This document shows positions 16,983 through 26,581 of a DNA stretch of 64,000 nt, one piece after another. Each line of letters starts with the position of its first letter. The first letter of the stretch is position 1. This DNA is from Persicitalea sp963803495. GTDB lineage: Bacteria; Bacteroidota; Bacteroidia; Cytophagales; Spirosomataceae. The notes under the pieces are model-generated. The model saw only the letters and a program-made list of their open reading frames with translations, ran no database searches and was not told the DNA's origin. Position numbers and translations under genes: made by a program. The stretch lies in contig CAWDMP010000002.1 of the NCBI GenBank assembly GCA_963803495.1, positions 744,001 through 808,000 of the forward strand. The letters run 5' to 3'.

Positions 16983-18200
16983 CTAAACCGCCGCTTTCAT
17001 CAATTCTTCTTTCAGCCGCCTGGCCACGATCTTGTCCTCACCCGGTTGCAGCATCCAGGCCGTCATACCCACCGAGTTATCGGGGCCGGGCATAAACTCG
17101 ATGGAAGGGGTACCGTTGCGGAGTTTTTCCTGCAACTCCTTCACGTCCATCTTCACTTTCGATTGGTCCCAGGTGATCTTTAGCGTCGGCGTGTGGTTGC
17201 CCAGCTCGGGTACGTGCGTTTCGACGGTTACGCCCGGCACGCTCTTGGCGGCGGCGCCGATGCGGGCGGCGCGGTCTTCCCACATCTTCCAGAGTTTGTC
17301 CTGGTCGGTGTTGACGAACTTATCCAGGGCCACGTACATTCCCAGGATTTCCTCTTTGTTGATTTTCATGCCGCGGCCGATATTAGCCCCGCGCGGCGGC
17401 ATGCTTAGCCGGGCGGCCTGAATGTACTTCTTCTTGCCCATCAAAATCCCCGCGCTCTGCGGACCGCGCAACGCCTTGCCGCCCGACAGACAGACCAGGT
17501 CGAAACCCATGTCGTTGAAGCGCCACAGGTTTTCGATCGGGGGTACGTCGGCCGCGATGTCGATCATGCTCGGGATGCCGCGCCGCTTGGCCACTTCCAC
17601 CCATTGCTCGTGGGTGATTTGCCCGCGGTCCGACTGAATGTGCAGAAACCACAGCAGGGCGGTCTTGTCGTCGATGGCTTTTTCGAGTTCTTCCAGCGTC
17701 TCGACCGACACGATGGTACAGCCCGTGTTGAGCAAAGCGTGGGAGTAGCCGACGTTGTGGCCCTTTTGCATGATGACGACCGAGGGCATTCCGGTGCCTT
17801 CCAGATGCGGCAGCGCTTGTACTTTCTCGTTGTCCAGGCCCGTGAGTACCCCGGCCAGGCCCAGCGTCATGGCCGAGAAACAGCCCGCGCTCACCACCGC
17901 CGCCTCGGCGTGGGTGATGGCCGCGATTTTCTCCCCGACTTTGTCCTGCACTTCGTCCAATAACATGAAGATTTTGGAAGAAGCCTGAATGGTTTCCATT
18001 ACCTCGTCGGGCATGACGGAGCCCGTCATGAAGGTGTAGGTACCCGCCGCGTTGATGAAGGTGCGGATGCCCAATTCCTGGGCGATGTTGCGCACAGGTA
18101 GCTTGACTACGGCCGGATCGAGGACGGTTTTTCCTCCCAAAAAACCACCGACGAGCGGCAGAGTGGAGAGGTGTTTGATAAGCTCGCGGCGATTGATCAT
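16983..18200 (-). CDS. SelA-like PLP enzyme (D-glucosaminate-6-phosphate ammonia-lyase type) with Tat-like signal
   Basis: A 405-residue fold-type I PLP protein of the SelA/DgaE group. Key parts: GIRTFINAAGTYTFMTGS near the N-terminus, AAVVSAGCFSAMT (cofactor phosphate region), DIAADVPP (Asp for the PLP nitrogen) and LSGGKALRGPQS, whose Lys is the Schiff-base residue. Relatives catalyse ammonia elimination from amino sugars or amino acids via enamine/imine products. It begins NRRELIKHLSTLPLVGGFLGG, a plausible twin-arginine signal, so it may be exported folded with its cofactor, which is rare for PLP enzymes. First gene of a cluster with the amidohydrolase, the dehydrogenase and RidA. Confidence 0.85.
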   Translation of the reverse strand: MINRRELIKHLSTLPLVGGFLGGKTVLDPAVVKLPVRNIAQELGIRTFINAAGTYTFMTGSVMPDEVMETIQASSKIFMLLDEVQDKVGEKIAAITHAEAAVVSAGCFSAMTLGLAGVLTGLDNEKVQALPHLEGTGMPSVVIMQKGHNVGYSHALLNTGCTIVSVETLEELEKAIDDKTALLWFLHIQSDRGQITHEQWVEVAKRRGIPSMIDIAADVPPIENLWRFNDMGFDLVCLSGGKALRGPQSAGILMGKKKYIQAARLSMPPRGANIGRGMKINKEEILGMYVALDKFVNTDQDKLWKMWEDRAARIGAAAKSVPGVTVETHVPELGNHTPTLKITWDQSKVKMDVKELQEKLRNGTPSIEFMPGPDNSVGMTAWMLQPGEDKIVARRLKEELMKAAV

Positions 18201-18322
18201 AGTCGGGAAAGGGTTGTTTTACAAAAATGCAAAGCACTCCTGGCCCGGTACTTACTTAATTTTCAGGAGGTTTTTGTTTTGGAAGCTACTACGCGGCGGA
18301 CGGCGTTTTTTGTTCAATCCCC

Positions 18323-19420
18323 TCACTCCTTACCCGCGTCCGCTTTCCCCTTTCGAATGGTTTCGTCGGCTTCCTCGTGGGTATCTTCCTCCTCTTCCAC
18401 CCCCGACTGCTCGTGCGCGTTTTCGGGTTCGTAGCTCAGCTTGATGTACACGGGAAAGTGGTCGCTTCCTACCTTATCGCCGCGCTCGATTTCGATCAGC
18501 CTGAAATGGGTACTGTGAAAAATGTGGTCGAGCGGCCAGCGGAAAATCGGCATTTTGGCGTGGAAGGTATTGAAGAAGCCCCGGCCCCGCCGCGGGTCAA
18601 GGTACCCGCTCACTTCCTGAAACAAGGCCGTCGTCTCCGACCAGGCCACATCGTTGAAGTCGCCGGCCACGATGACGCCTTCTTTTTCTTTGCGGGCCTC
18701 GCGCCCTATCATGATGATCTCGGCATCCCGCTCCTTGCTATCGGTCTCGTGCCCCGGTACCGGCGGACGCGGATGCACGATGAACAGATGTACCCACTGG
18801 CCCGAACTAAGTTGCACTTTGGTGCGGATGGACGGGATGTCCGACTCCATCAGGTACCTTACCTGCGCCCGGTCGAGCGGCAGCTTCGAGTACAAGTGCA
18901 TCCCGTAGGTATTGTCGAGCGGCACGGCGACCCGGTGCGGGTAATCCGCTTCGAGCACCGACAGTGCTTCCTCCCAGCGCGAGTCCGATTCGGTGGTAAT
19001 GAAAATATCGGGTTGGTACTGGGCCACTCTTTCAAGCATCTTACCGTGGTCGGTGTTCGACTGCAAGACATTGCAGATCAGTAAACTCACGCTGATGATT
19101 TTGGCGTCCGGCTTCTCCGTAGCCAGTACCTGCTTGGGACCCAGCACCGTGTAGGGCACCGCCTTGTAGGCCTGCACCCCGATGACCCCGGCCAGCAGCA
19201 GCGCAAACACGTAGCTTACGCGGTCCCGCTTGAAGTAAAACACGAAGTACCAAATCAAAGCCAACACCGCCACACCCAGGGTTTGCAGCCGGGGGTAGTC
19301 GAAAATACGCACGTACCATTCCTTGGAAGGCAGAAGCGGCATGACCGTGGCGAGTACGGCAATAGCAACCAGCATGACGAAGACAAAGAGGAGTGGGTAA
19401 CGTACGAAGGGACTTTTCAA
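18323..19420 (-). CDS. Membrane-anchored endonuclease/exonuclease/phosphatase (EEP) family protein
   Basis: A 365-residue protein: three N-terminal membrane helices (about 1-90), then an EEP domain with the family landmarks TESD (catalytic Glu region), HPRPP, GDFND (catalytic Asp/Asn) and GSDHFPV (catalytic Asp-His) near residue 330. The catalytic domain is probably outside the cytoplasm. EEP enzymes cut phosphodiesters of nucleic acids, lipids or sugars; the substrate is unknown. The C-terminal 35 residues are highly charged (EEEEDTHEEADE). A second protein of the same architecture occurs at 59939-61033. It appears monocistronic. Confidence 0.85.
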   Translation of the reverse strand: MKSPFVRYPLLFVFVMLVAIAVLATVMPLLPSKEWYVRIFDYPRLQTLGVAVLALIWYFVFYFKRDRVSYVFALLLAGVIGVQAYKAVPYTVLGPKQVLATEKPDAKIISVSLLICNVLQSNTDHGKMLERVAQYQPDIFITTESDSRWEEALSVLEADYPHRVAVPLDNTYGMHLYSKLPLDRAQVRYLMESDIPSIRTKVQLSSGQWVHLFIVHPRPPVPGHETDSKERDAEIIMIGREARKEKEGVIVAGDFNDVAWSETTALFQEVSGYLDPRRGRGFFNTFHAKMPIFRWPLDHIFHSTHFRLIEIERGDKVGSDHFPVYIKLSYEPENAHEQSGVEEEEDTHEEADETIRKGKADAGKE

Positions 19421-19569
19421 TGAGGGGGAGGTTATTGGACAAGGTTGAGTTTGTGCATACAGAGCGATCTAATGTACTGTAAATGTAAATAACTGTTCCA
19501 CAAGAAGATTTCGATATCATTAAGATTACGCCAAACGAGGAAATTACGGTGATTCGAAAGTGGGCACCC

Positions 19570-20610
19570 TTAGTTTGCTGTATAATTCGTTCCCGGTCCG
19601 GCTCCGTGCTTCTCGATAAGGTTTTGGATCACAAAATCAGATAAAGTTCTCTTTACCGTCAGGCTGGGAATGTCGAGTTTAGAGGCAATTTCCCCGGATC
19701 TGCATCCGGGATGGGATTTTACAAAGGTCAGGATCGCCTGGTCACGAGGGGGTAGTCGTGTTTCTATGCCTTGCCTCTCAAATTTCTGCGTCAGTTGCTG
19801 CTGCACTTTCCTGAGGGCTTGAAAAAAGAAGAGCACCCATTCGCTTACGTTTTCTCCGGGGCGCTGAGCCTGACAGTTCCGCAATACCCGGTAGTACTCC
19901 GTCTTACGGCTTTCGATTTCGTGCTCTAAACTGATGTACTGAATCCAACGGTAGCCTTGCTTCAAGAGCAGCAGCGAGGCAAGTAATCGGCTCAGTCGCC
20001 CGTTGCCATCTTGAAAAGGATGAATGCTTACGAATTCGTAGCTGAACAAGGCGCATTTTACGAGCGCGTGGGTTTCGCTATCCGTTTGGTACCAGTCCAC
20101 CAGTGAGCGCATCGCGTCCTGCGTGGGGAATCCTGCTGGTGTGGTTTGAAAAATAATCTGCCGCGAACCGTCGGGATAATTCGCCTCTACCGCGTTGCTG
20201 TGCTGTTTGTAATCTCCCTTGTGCCATTGATCTTTTTGGCTGTGTTTAAGCAAAATATTGTGCAAGTTTTTAAGGCTGTTTTCACTGATATCGATCTCAT
20301 AGTAGGATTCGGAGATAATATCGAGTGTCTCGAAGTACCCAACCACTTCCTGAGCGTCCCGGTCTTCCAGTTTGGTTACGTCGATGTTTTCGAGCAAAAC
20401 CTCGACCTCCCGGTCGCTCATTGTCGAGCCTTCTATGCGGGTCGAGGCGCCCACACTTCTCACCGTAGCGATGGATTTGAGCTGTTTCAGGCTTTGGCCC
20501 TCCCTCCGCTCGATGGCTGACCACGAAGCATCGAACCGATCGAGTTGGCTAATCAGGTCGATTAACTCCCAGTCGAGGTCGAGCGTGAAGACGTGTACCT
20601 TATTCTCCAT
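19570..20610 (-). CDS. Fic family protein (probable AMP transferase)
   Basis: A 346-residue class II Fic protein. It carries the N-terminal inhibitory motif STRIEG (56-61; S/T-x-x-x-E-G), where Glu 60 would block ATP gamma-phosphate binding, then the Fic core with the complete catalytic loop HPFQDGNGRLSR (197-208, His 197), and a C-terminal winged helix (RDQAILTFVKSH ... SLTVKRTLSDF). Such proteins AMPylate targets and are often autoregulated; some act as toxins or housekeeping regulators. An array of GATACGA repeats lies directly upstream and might be bound by the winged helix. Stop at 19570; 149 bases separate it from the EEP gene. Confidence 0.9.
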   Translation of the reverse strand: MENKVHVFTLDLDWELIDLISQLDRFDASWSAIERREGQSLKQLKSIATVRSVGASTRIEGSTMSDREVEVLLENIDVTKLEDRDAQEVVGYFETLDIISESYYEIDISENSLKNLHNILLKHSQKDQWHKGDYKQHSNAVEANYPDGSRQIIFQTTPAGFPTQDAMRSLVDWYQTDSETHALVKCALFSYEFVSIHPFQDGNGRLSRLLASLLLLKQGYRWIQYISLEHEIESRKTEYYRVLRNCQAQRPGENVSEWVLFFFQALRKVQQQLTQKFERQGIETRLPPRDQAILTFVKSHPGCRSGEIASKLDIPSLTVKRTLSDFVIQNLIEKHGAGPGTNYTAN

Positions 20611-20642
20611 GAGCCAAATGTACTATCTTTCTCAACCAAAAT

Positions 20643-20680
20643 GATACGATATGATACGATACGATACGAAAGTGATACGA
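20643..20680. repeat. Array of five GATACGA repeats upstream of fic
   Basis: GATACGA occurs at 20643, 20653, 20658, 20663 and 20674, spaced by 5, 10 or 11 bases, in the 86-base gap between the TonB receptor stop and the fic start. The position and near-helical spacing suit a regulator-binding site; no T-run, so it is not a terminator. Confidence 0.6.
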
Positions 20681-20696
20681 TAGCCCGGTGCTCTCT

Positions 20697-23414
20697 TCAT
20701 ATCCCCACCAACCACCCCAAGTAAACCACCCGTCCAATCGCCGCCGAACCATAAGCCGAAATAGCGTTGGCACTCGTGATATTCGTTGCGCCCAGCCGGA
20801 GCAGACTTTTTAACGCCGGCACCTGGTACCCGATTTGGGCATCCAGAGTACCGTAGGCATCGATGTAGCCTTCATCGAAAGGCATGAAGAAAGTATAGCC
20901 CGTTTGGTAGCGGTAGTTGAGGCTGTAGGTGAAGCGGTCGCGGGTACCGTCCAGGCCGAGGTTCACCTTGTGGGTGGGGGTATTGAAGCCCAGGATTAGC
21001 CCCTGCGTGTCGGCTTCGTCGATGTGCGCCCAGGTGTAGTTGGTGTAGAGGTGCAGTTTTTGCGGTGTGTAGTAGTCGGCGGCCAGTACCACGCCCTGGG
21101 TGTTGACGGCCTGGTCGGCGTTGGCCCATACCTGGATCAGGCGGCCGCGGGTGCGGTCGGTGGCGGGTTTGGCGAAGTCGTCGGACGCGGGAAAGGGGGC
21201 ACCCGTCGCGGGCAGACCGTCCTCGCGGCCGTAAAAGCGAAGGGTACCGATGAAGTCGCGGTAGCGCGAGCGGTAGTAGCTGGCGTCGACGTACAGACCT
21301 TTTAAAATCTGCGCTTTGTAGCCAATCTCCCAGGTATTGACCTGTTCGGGCGTCAGGCTTTTGATGGTTTGGGGTTGCAGGAAATTGGGGTTCGGTTGGC
21401 CACTCGGCAGCGTCGACACGGCGTTGAGGCCCTGAAAGCCACCGTCGATATTGCCCATAACCAGCAGCGATCCAAAGTCTAGGTAAATGTACTGATCCAG
21501 TTGCGCGGGCTGGCGATAGGCCTGGGCGTAGCTCATACGAAAGTTATGCTCCCGGTTTTTCCCCAAAGAAAGTACCCCGGAAGCACGCGGCGAAAAGCGG
21601 GTACCGAAATTGCGGAAATTGTCCACCCGTCCGGCGAAGGCCAGCCGCAGGCGATCGGCGAGCAGGTTCTGCCGTACTTGCCCGTAGGCACCGCCCTCAT
21701 AGTTAACAATGCGGTCGCGCATTTGCACATCGTTGGTACCGGGCGCGATGGGCGATTTATCGCCGTCGGCCAGCAGGGTACCCGCCGAGCGCAGGCGGTG
21801 CGTGCGGAACGACGCGCCAGCCACGACGTTGGTGCCAGGCGTGAGCTGCCATTCTTTCTGAGTACTCAGGTCATAGAATCGCGCGGTGTTGGCAAAGGCC
21901 GCGCCGCGCACCGTCCGGGCGCCGTTGACCTCAATACTACCCACGCCGCTCACGATTTGCTGACGCAGGTCGTTGAACACCTTGCTCCCCACGGGCAGCA
22001 TGACGCCCTGCGCGATCCGCGATGCCAGCGCCTGGGCCTCGGCGATGCTTTGTCCGCCCCCGATGGCCTGGTCCAGCTGGTAGGGTTGCGGCGCGTTGCC
22101 GTCGGGATTGACGGCGTACACGTTACTAAGGGTACTATTATCCGCCAGCCCGCTGGTGCGCGCCGCACCAAATACCTGATTCCAAAGCGCGAAGTAGTTC
22201 TGGCCATAGGTTGGGTACCTGCCGCCGTCGGCGCGGGCGGGTGCCATCACGCTGCCCATGATGCCGTTGCCGAGGCCGCTCAGGTCGTAGGCTTTCCCGC
22301 CAAAATCGTAAACTGTGAAGGCCCGCACAAACCAATCTTTGCCTTTCAGCTCGGCGCGGTGGAGGTCGTACTGCATGGCGCGCTGGGCGTAGCGGCTACT
22401 GCTCTGGAAGATACCGTTGCTGAACGTATAGCGGTACTCGTAGGTCAGCCGGATGCGTTCGTTGATTTTGTACTGCACCGAAGGATTGATCCTGATGTTG
22501 CCCGCCTTGTAGCTGTTGCCCCAAATCGTGAACAGATCGCCCGGCGCTTTGGCCCACAGCAAGTCCCGCTCGGCGTAGCCCGGTGCGTAGATGCGGTAGG
22601 GCTTATTGTCGTTCAGCGCCGTCAGGGCCGCGTTGGTGACGGTACTCCCCTGGTCGCCGTAGCGGTTGATGGCGTTCCAGCCCAGCGGCGAGCCTTGCGG
22701 GTTGTTCGACGGATCGGCCCCGGCCAGACCACCCGACGTGACGCGCTTGATGGCGGCATCGCTGGACGCGATGAACTCGTCGGCCGAAAAGTAGTTGGCG
22801 TTGATCTTGAAGGCCAGTTTATCACTAACCACCTTGGCGTAGCGTACCTGAAAATCTATCAGATTGCGGTTGCCGCCGCGCAGCGAAGCGGTCAAGCCCG
22901 GCGTTTCGAAGGGATCTTTGGAGTGCATGAGCATCACGCCATTGAGAGCATTGGAGCCGTAGAGCGCCGAGCTGGCCCCATGCACGATGTCGACGCTGGC
23001 CAAATCCAAATCCGAAATACCGACCCAGTTGCCATAGTACAGCGATGCGGTTGGCGAAGTAACATCCACGTAGTCGGCGAGTTGCACCACGCGCTCAGCT
23101 TTGTTGCTGTTGAAGCCACGGGTACTGAAACTGGTAATCAGCCAGCTCGATTGACTCACGTCGATGCCCTTGTACCGGGCCAGGCCCGAAATGAGGTCGA
23201 TCGAAGCCGTGCGCTGCAATTGCGGCGCGCCGATGTGCTCCATCGTCACGGGCGTCTCCATCACGCGCTCGGCGGTGCGGGAGGCAGCGACGGTCACGAC
23301 GTTCAGGGTACCGCCGTCGCGGCTGGTGGTATCGGTTTGAGCGTAAAGGTTTTGCGTGAAAAAGAAGGGAGAAAAAAGAAGTATGAAAAAATAGCTTCTG
23401 TAAAGTGTGTTCAT
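20697..23414 (-). CDS. TonB-dependent outer-membrane receptor
   Basis: A 905-residue outer-membrane transporter: signal peptide (cleavage after LYAQ, about 26), then directly a plug domain (VVTVAASRTAERVMETPVT; YKGIDVSQSSW; DIVHGASSALYGSNALNGV), and a 22-strand barrel ending in RVVYLGWLVGI. There is no N-terminal carboxypeptidase-regulatory or SusC-type extension and no SusD partner, so a small chelate (siderophore, vitamin or metal) is more likely than a glycan; no specific ligand can be read. A DM13 lipoprotein gene lies upstream on the same strand after 309 bases. The long open frame on the opposite strand (21501-23447) is a shadow. Confidence 0.9.
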   Translation of the reverse strand: MNTLYRSYFFILLFSPFFFTQNLYAQTDTTSRDGGTLNVVTVAASRTAERVMETPVTMEHIGAPQLQRTASIDLISGLARYKGIDVSQSSWLITSFSTRGFNSNKAERVVQLADYVDVTSPTASLYYGNWVGISDLDLASVDIVHGASSALYGSNALNGVMLMHSKDPFETPGLTASLRGGNRNLIDFQVRYAKVVSDKLAFKINANYFSADEFIASSDAAIKRVTSGGLAGADPSNNPQGSPLGWNAINRYGDQGSTVTNAALTALNDNKPYRIYAPGYAERDLLWAKAPGDLFTIWGNSYKAGNIRINPSVQYKINERIRLTYEYRYTFSNGIFQSSSRYAQRAMQYDLHRAELKGKDWFVRAFTVYDFGGKAYDLSGLGNGIMGSVMAPARADGGRYPTYGQNYFALWNQVFGAARTSGLADNSTLSNVYAVNPDGNAPQPYQLDQAIGGGQSIAEAQALASRIAQGVMLPVGSKVFNDLRQQIVSGVGSIEVNGARTVRGAAFANTARFYDLSTQKEWQLTPGTNVVAGASFRTHRLRSAGTLLADGDKSPIAPGTNDVQMRDRIVNYEGGAYGQVRQNLLADRLRLAFAGRVDNFRNFGTRFSPRASGVLSLGKNREHNFRMSYAQAYRQPAQLDQYIYLDFGSLLVMGNIDGGFQGLNAVSTLPSGQPNPNFLQPQTIKSLTPEQVNTWEIGYKAQILKGLYVDASYYRSRYRDFIGTLRFYGREDGLPATGAPFPASDDFAKPATDRTRGRLIQVWANADQAVNTQGVVLAADYYTPQKLHLYTNYTWAHIDEADTQGLILGFNTPTHKVNLGLDGTRDRFTYSLNYRYQTGYTFFMPFDEGYIDAYGTLDAQIGYQVPALKSLLRLGATNITSANAISAYGSAAIGRVVYLGWLVGI

Positions 23415-23438
23415 CTAGCGGCGGTTGATTTCGATCGC

Positions 23439-23446
23439 CAAAGATA
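23439..23446 (-). promoter_or_regulatory. Candidate -7 element for the TonB receptor gene
   Basis: On the minus strand this reads TATCTTTG, a perfect TAnnTTTG box, about 25 bases before the ATG at 23414. No clear TTTG box is found at the expected spacing upstream, so support is partial. Confidence 0.4.
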
Positions 23447-23447
23447 G

Positions 23448-23637
23448 GTATTGTTGCTGCATTTGGATTCGCTGGGTGGCCGGGGATGCGGTGGTGGGCT
23501 ACGCAATCCGCGACGGCACCGCGCCCCGCAAGCTCTACAACAATATCATGGTGCTGATGCAGAACGAGTACTGGTTCAAGGCGATGGGCTCGAAAGCTAT
23601 CTGCTGCTTTACCATCGAGACTTTTAATAACGGGTAA
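23448..23637 (+). pseudogene. Possible gene remnant between receptor and DM13 genes
   Basis: The 309-base gap 23415-23723 contains no intact gene. On the plus strand an open stretch to 23637 encodes protein-like sequence including VVGYAIRDGTAPRKLYNN and EYWFKAMGSKAICC, with the GC pattern of real coding DNA but no start or family I can name. It may be the tail of a lost gene. The rest of the gap (23640-23723) shows nothing. Confidence 0.25.
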
Positions 23638-23723
23638 GCAAAAGCCCGCCAACATAAGCTGGCTTCGACTCCGCTCAGCCTGACACTTAAATCTAAACTA
23701 AAAGTAAAGCACCCATCGGTGCA

Positions 23724-24206
23724 TTACTTCTGAGTAGGATCAGCCAATTGCGCTGAGCCGAACAGTACAGCGAATTGCTTGCACCAGATCAGCAGGCTTT
23801 TGCGCTTGTCGATTCCGGCGTTGTCGGGGAGCGTCAAGAAGAAGTTGCCGGTATTTTTGAGTTCGGCCAGTTGAATGAAGTTTTTGGCCTGGTTGTCCTC
23901 GGCCAGGTAAATGCGCAGATCGGGGCCCGCGTCACTCTTGAAATTTTCGAAGACGAGAGTATAGGTCGTGCCTTTTTGGTATAGCTTGGCGGTTCCCGAG
24001 GTAGGATGAACCGCATCTTTAAAGGTACCCTGAAGTACCAGCGTTTGGGTGGAAGGGTCGAAGGTGGCAGCGCCCGGAGTGCCAGGGGTCCCGCCCGGCG
24101 TGATATTCACTTGATCGGCCGGAACCAATTCTTTGTCTTTGGGTGAGCAGGAAGCAATCAGCGCCAGTGATAGAATGAAGAGAGTGCTTTTAAGGTAGTT
24201 TTTCAT
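23724..24206 (-). CDS. DM13 domain lipoprotein
   Basis: A 160-residue lipoprotein (lipobox LIASC, Cys 20), a Pro/Gly-rich linker, and a DM13 domain: SGTAKLYQKGTTYTLVFENF, DAGPDLRIYLAEDN, and LIWCKQFAVLFGSAQL with the single conserved Cys. DM13 domains are proposed to take part in redox or electron transfer in animal and bacterial surface proteins, but the function is not established. It lies upstream of the TonB receptor on the same strand, though with a 309-base gap, so co-transcription is doubtful. Confidence 0.85.
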   Translation of the reverse strand: MKNYLKSTLFILSLALIASCSPKDKELVPADQVNITPGGTPGTPGAATFDPSTQTLVLQGTFKDAVHPTSGTAKLYQKGTTYTLVFENFKSDAGPDLRIYLAEDNQAKNFIQLAELKNTGNFFLTLPDNAGIDKRKSLLIWCKQFAVLFGSAQLADPTQK

Positions 24207-24395
24207 GGCAATGTGGTTTTCAAAGTGAGCAATCGGTGCTTATACGTATCACAAGGCGCCAACGGTTGCGTCCGGTCCCGAAGGGGTCAAATACGTTCGG
24301 AGCTGTTCTTGTTTATCGCTGTCTATCGATTCAGTACTCTACTTTTGCGAGCAACAGCCTCTGGCAATTTTTCATTTTTATAAAAGTACCCTAAT

Positions 24396-26410
24396 TTGAT
24401 GAAACCCGTCCTACCCTACCTTTTGCTCAGTCTGCTTACGTTTTCGGCTTTTGCCCAAAAACGCAACACACACTACATCACCAACCAGGCCCCGCTGGTG
24501 GCGCAGCCCTACACCGCGCTGCCGCTGGGTACCATCCGGCCCGAGGGCTGGCTCCGCACGATGCTTGAAACCCAGCGCAGTGGCCTGACGGGTCATCTCG
24601 ACAGCATCTACGCCGTAGTTGCCGGGCCCAACAACGCCTGGCTTGGCGGCACCGGCGACACCTGGGAGCGCGGCCCCTACTGGGTCGACGGGCTGGTACC
24701 GCTGGCCTACCTTCTTGACGACAAAGCGCTGAAAGACAAAGCCCAAAAGTGGATCGAATGGAGCATCGCCAACCAGCGGCCCGACGGGTACTTTGGCCCC
24801 TACCCCTACGACCCCAAAACCATGAAGCGGATTCCGGGTACGCAGCAGGAAAATAGCGAAGACTGGTGGCCCAAGATGGTGATGCTCAAAGCCATGCAGC
24901 AATACTACACCGCCACGCTGGATAAGCGCGTGATCACGCTGATGGACAAGTACTTCCGCTACCAACTCAAACAGCTCCCCGCCAATCCGCTGGGCAAGTG
25001 GACGTTCTGGGCCGAGCAGCGCGGCGGCGACAACTTGCAGGTCGTGTACTGGCTCTACAACATTACCCAAGAGAAGTACCTGCTCGACCTGGCTGAGCTG
25101 ATCCACAAGCAGACTTTCGACTGGACCACCGTCCTGTCCGACAACACGCTACGCAAGCTCAACCCCTACCCCAACCTGCATTGCGTCAACGTGGCGCAGG
25201 GCATCAAGGAACCGCTGATCTACTACCAGCAACACCCCGAAGCCAAGTACAAAGCGGCTTTTGACGAGGGGCTGTCGGCGCTGCACGACGTGCACGGCTT
25301 CGTGAACGGCATGTACGGCGGCGATGAGGCCATGCACGGTAACGATCCGGTGCAGGGCTCGGAATTTTGCTCGGCGGTGGAGTTCATGTACTCGTTCGAG
25401 AGCGTACTGCCCATCACGGGCGATGTGGCCTATGCCGATTATTTGGAGAAAATTGCCTTTAATGTGCTTCCTACCCAGCACGACGACGCCTACCTCAACA
25501 AGCAGTACTTTCAGCAGGTCAATCAGATCAAGATTACCAACGCGGGACGCAACTTCGCCGACGACCGCGAGGGAAGGCTCGTCTTTGGTACCACCACGGG
25601 CTACCCTTGTTGTGTATCCAATATGCACCAGGGCTACCCCAAGTACGTGCAAAACATGTGGTACGGCACGGCCGACAACGGCCTGGCGGCCTTGCTCTAC
25701 GGGGCGTCGCGGGTGACGGCTAAGGTCGGGACTGGTCGGGAAGTTTCGTTTCGTGGAAGAAACGAACTACCCATTTGAAGACACGATTCGATTTAAGTAC
25801 CAAACCAATGCTAAGGTGAAGTTTCCGCTGCACTTGCGCATTCCGCTTTGGTGCAAGAATCCGGTGGTCACGATCAACGGCCAAGTTCAGAAGTACGATG
25901 GTGTAAAGATCGTGGTGCTCGATCGGGAGTGGTCCAAAGGCGACGTAGTCGAGCTGCAACTGCCGATGGAGATTCGGTTTTCGCAATGGTACGAGAAAGT
26001 CGCTGGGCGTCGAGCGCGGCCCGCTGGTGTATGCCCTCAAAATGGGAGAGCAGTGGAAGAAGGTCAAGACCGACGAATTTCCCGACCCCTACTACGAAGT
26101 AACCGCCACCACGCCCTGGAACTACGGCCTTTCGACCCAAGTACGCCCGCGCCGATTCGATGCAAGTTACGGTGAACCGACGGTGGCCGCCTACCCCTGG
26201 AATCTTGAGAACGCCCCGATTACGATCATCGCCAAGGGCCGCCGGATACCGTTTTGGGAGGAGTTCCATAATCAAACCGGCAAACTCCCCTACCCGACCT
26301 ACCCTTACCTCGACCTGGGTACCCCGCTCGAAGACATCACGCTGATTCCCTACGGCTGCACGACGTTGCGGATTGCGGAGTTTCCGGTCGTGGACGCGCA
26401 CAAGCGGTGA
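24396..26410 (+). pseudogene. GH127-type beta-L-arabinofuranosidase, two frame breaks
   Basis: A secreted glycoside hydrolase of family 127 (DUF1680-type) of about 670 residues if read through. Signal peptide (cleavage after AFAQ, 21); (alpha/alpha)6 barrel with the zinc/catalytic set E323 and C325 (GSEFCSAVEF) and C405-C406 (YPCCVSNMH); C-terminal beta-sandwich with ERGPLVYALKM and LIPYGCTTLRI. The frame shifts at about 25752 (one extra C after TTT) and at about 25997 (one extra A in AAA); removing these two bases restores the whole protein. All catalytic residues lie before the first break. It is either a recent pseudogene or, more likely given other breaks here, two sequence errors. Transcribed alone. 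Confidence 0.8.
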
Positions 26411-26581
26411 GCGCTACCCCCCAATATTTCCACCCCAATATCAATCCTGAAAATCACTATTAAAATGGAGGTATAGCTAGCTGCTAATCTTCCTACCCGC
26501 CCCATACCCGACTTCAAAGCCGCCTGAGCTTCTGACAAATAGCTTTAAAGGTTTGGGTGAAGCAGCCTTTCGTTCATGAAT

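Noticed and set aside
20615..20622. CAAATGTA (TACATTTG on minus) as a fic promoter
   Set aside because: Only five bases before the start codon, leaving no room for a leader, and no TTTG box at the right spacing.
21501..23447. A 648-codon open frame on the plus strand
   Set aside because: It is the exact antisense of the TonB receptor gene; its translation has no domain, and GC-rich genes often leave such frames open.
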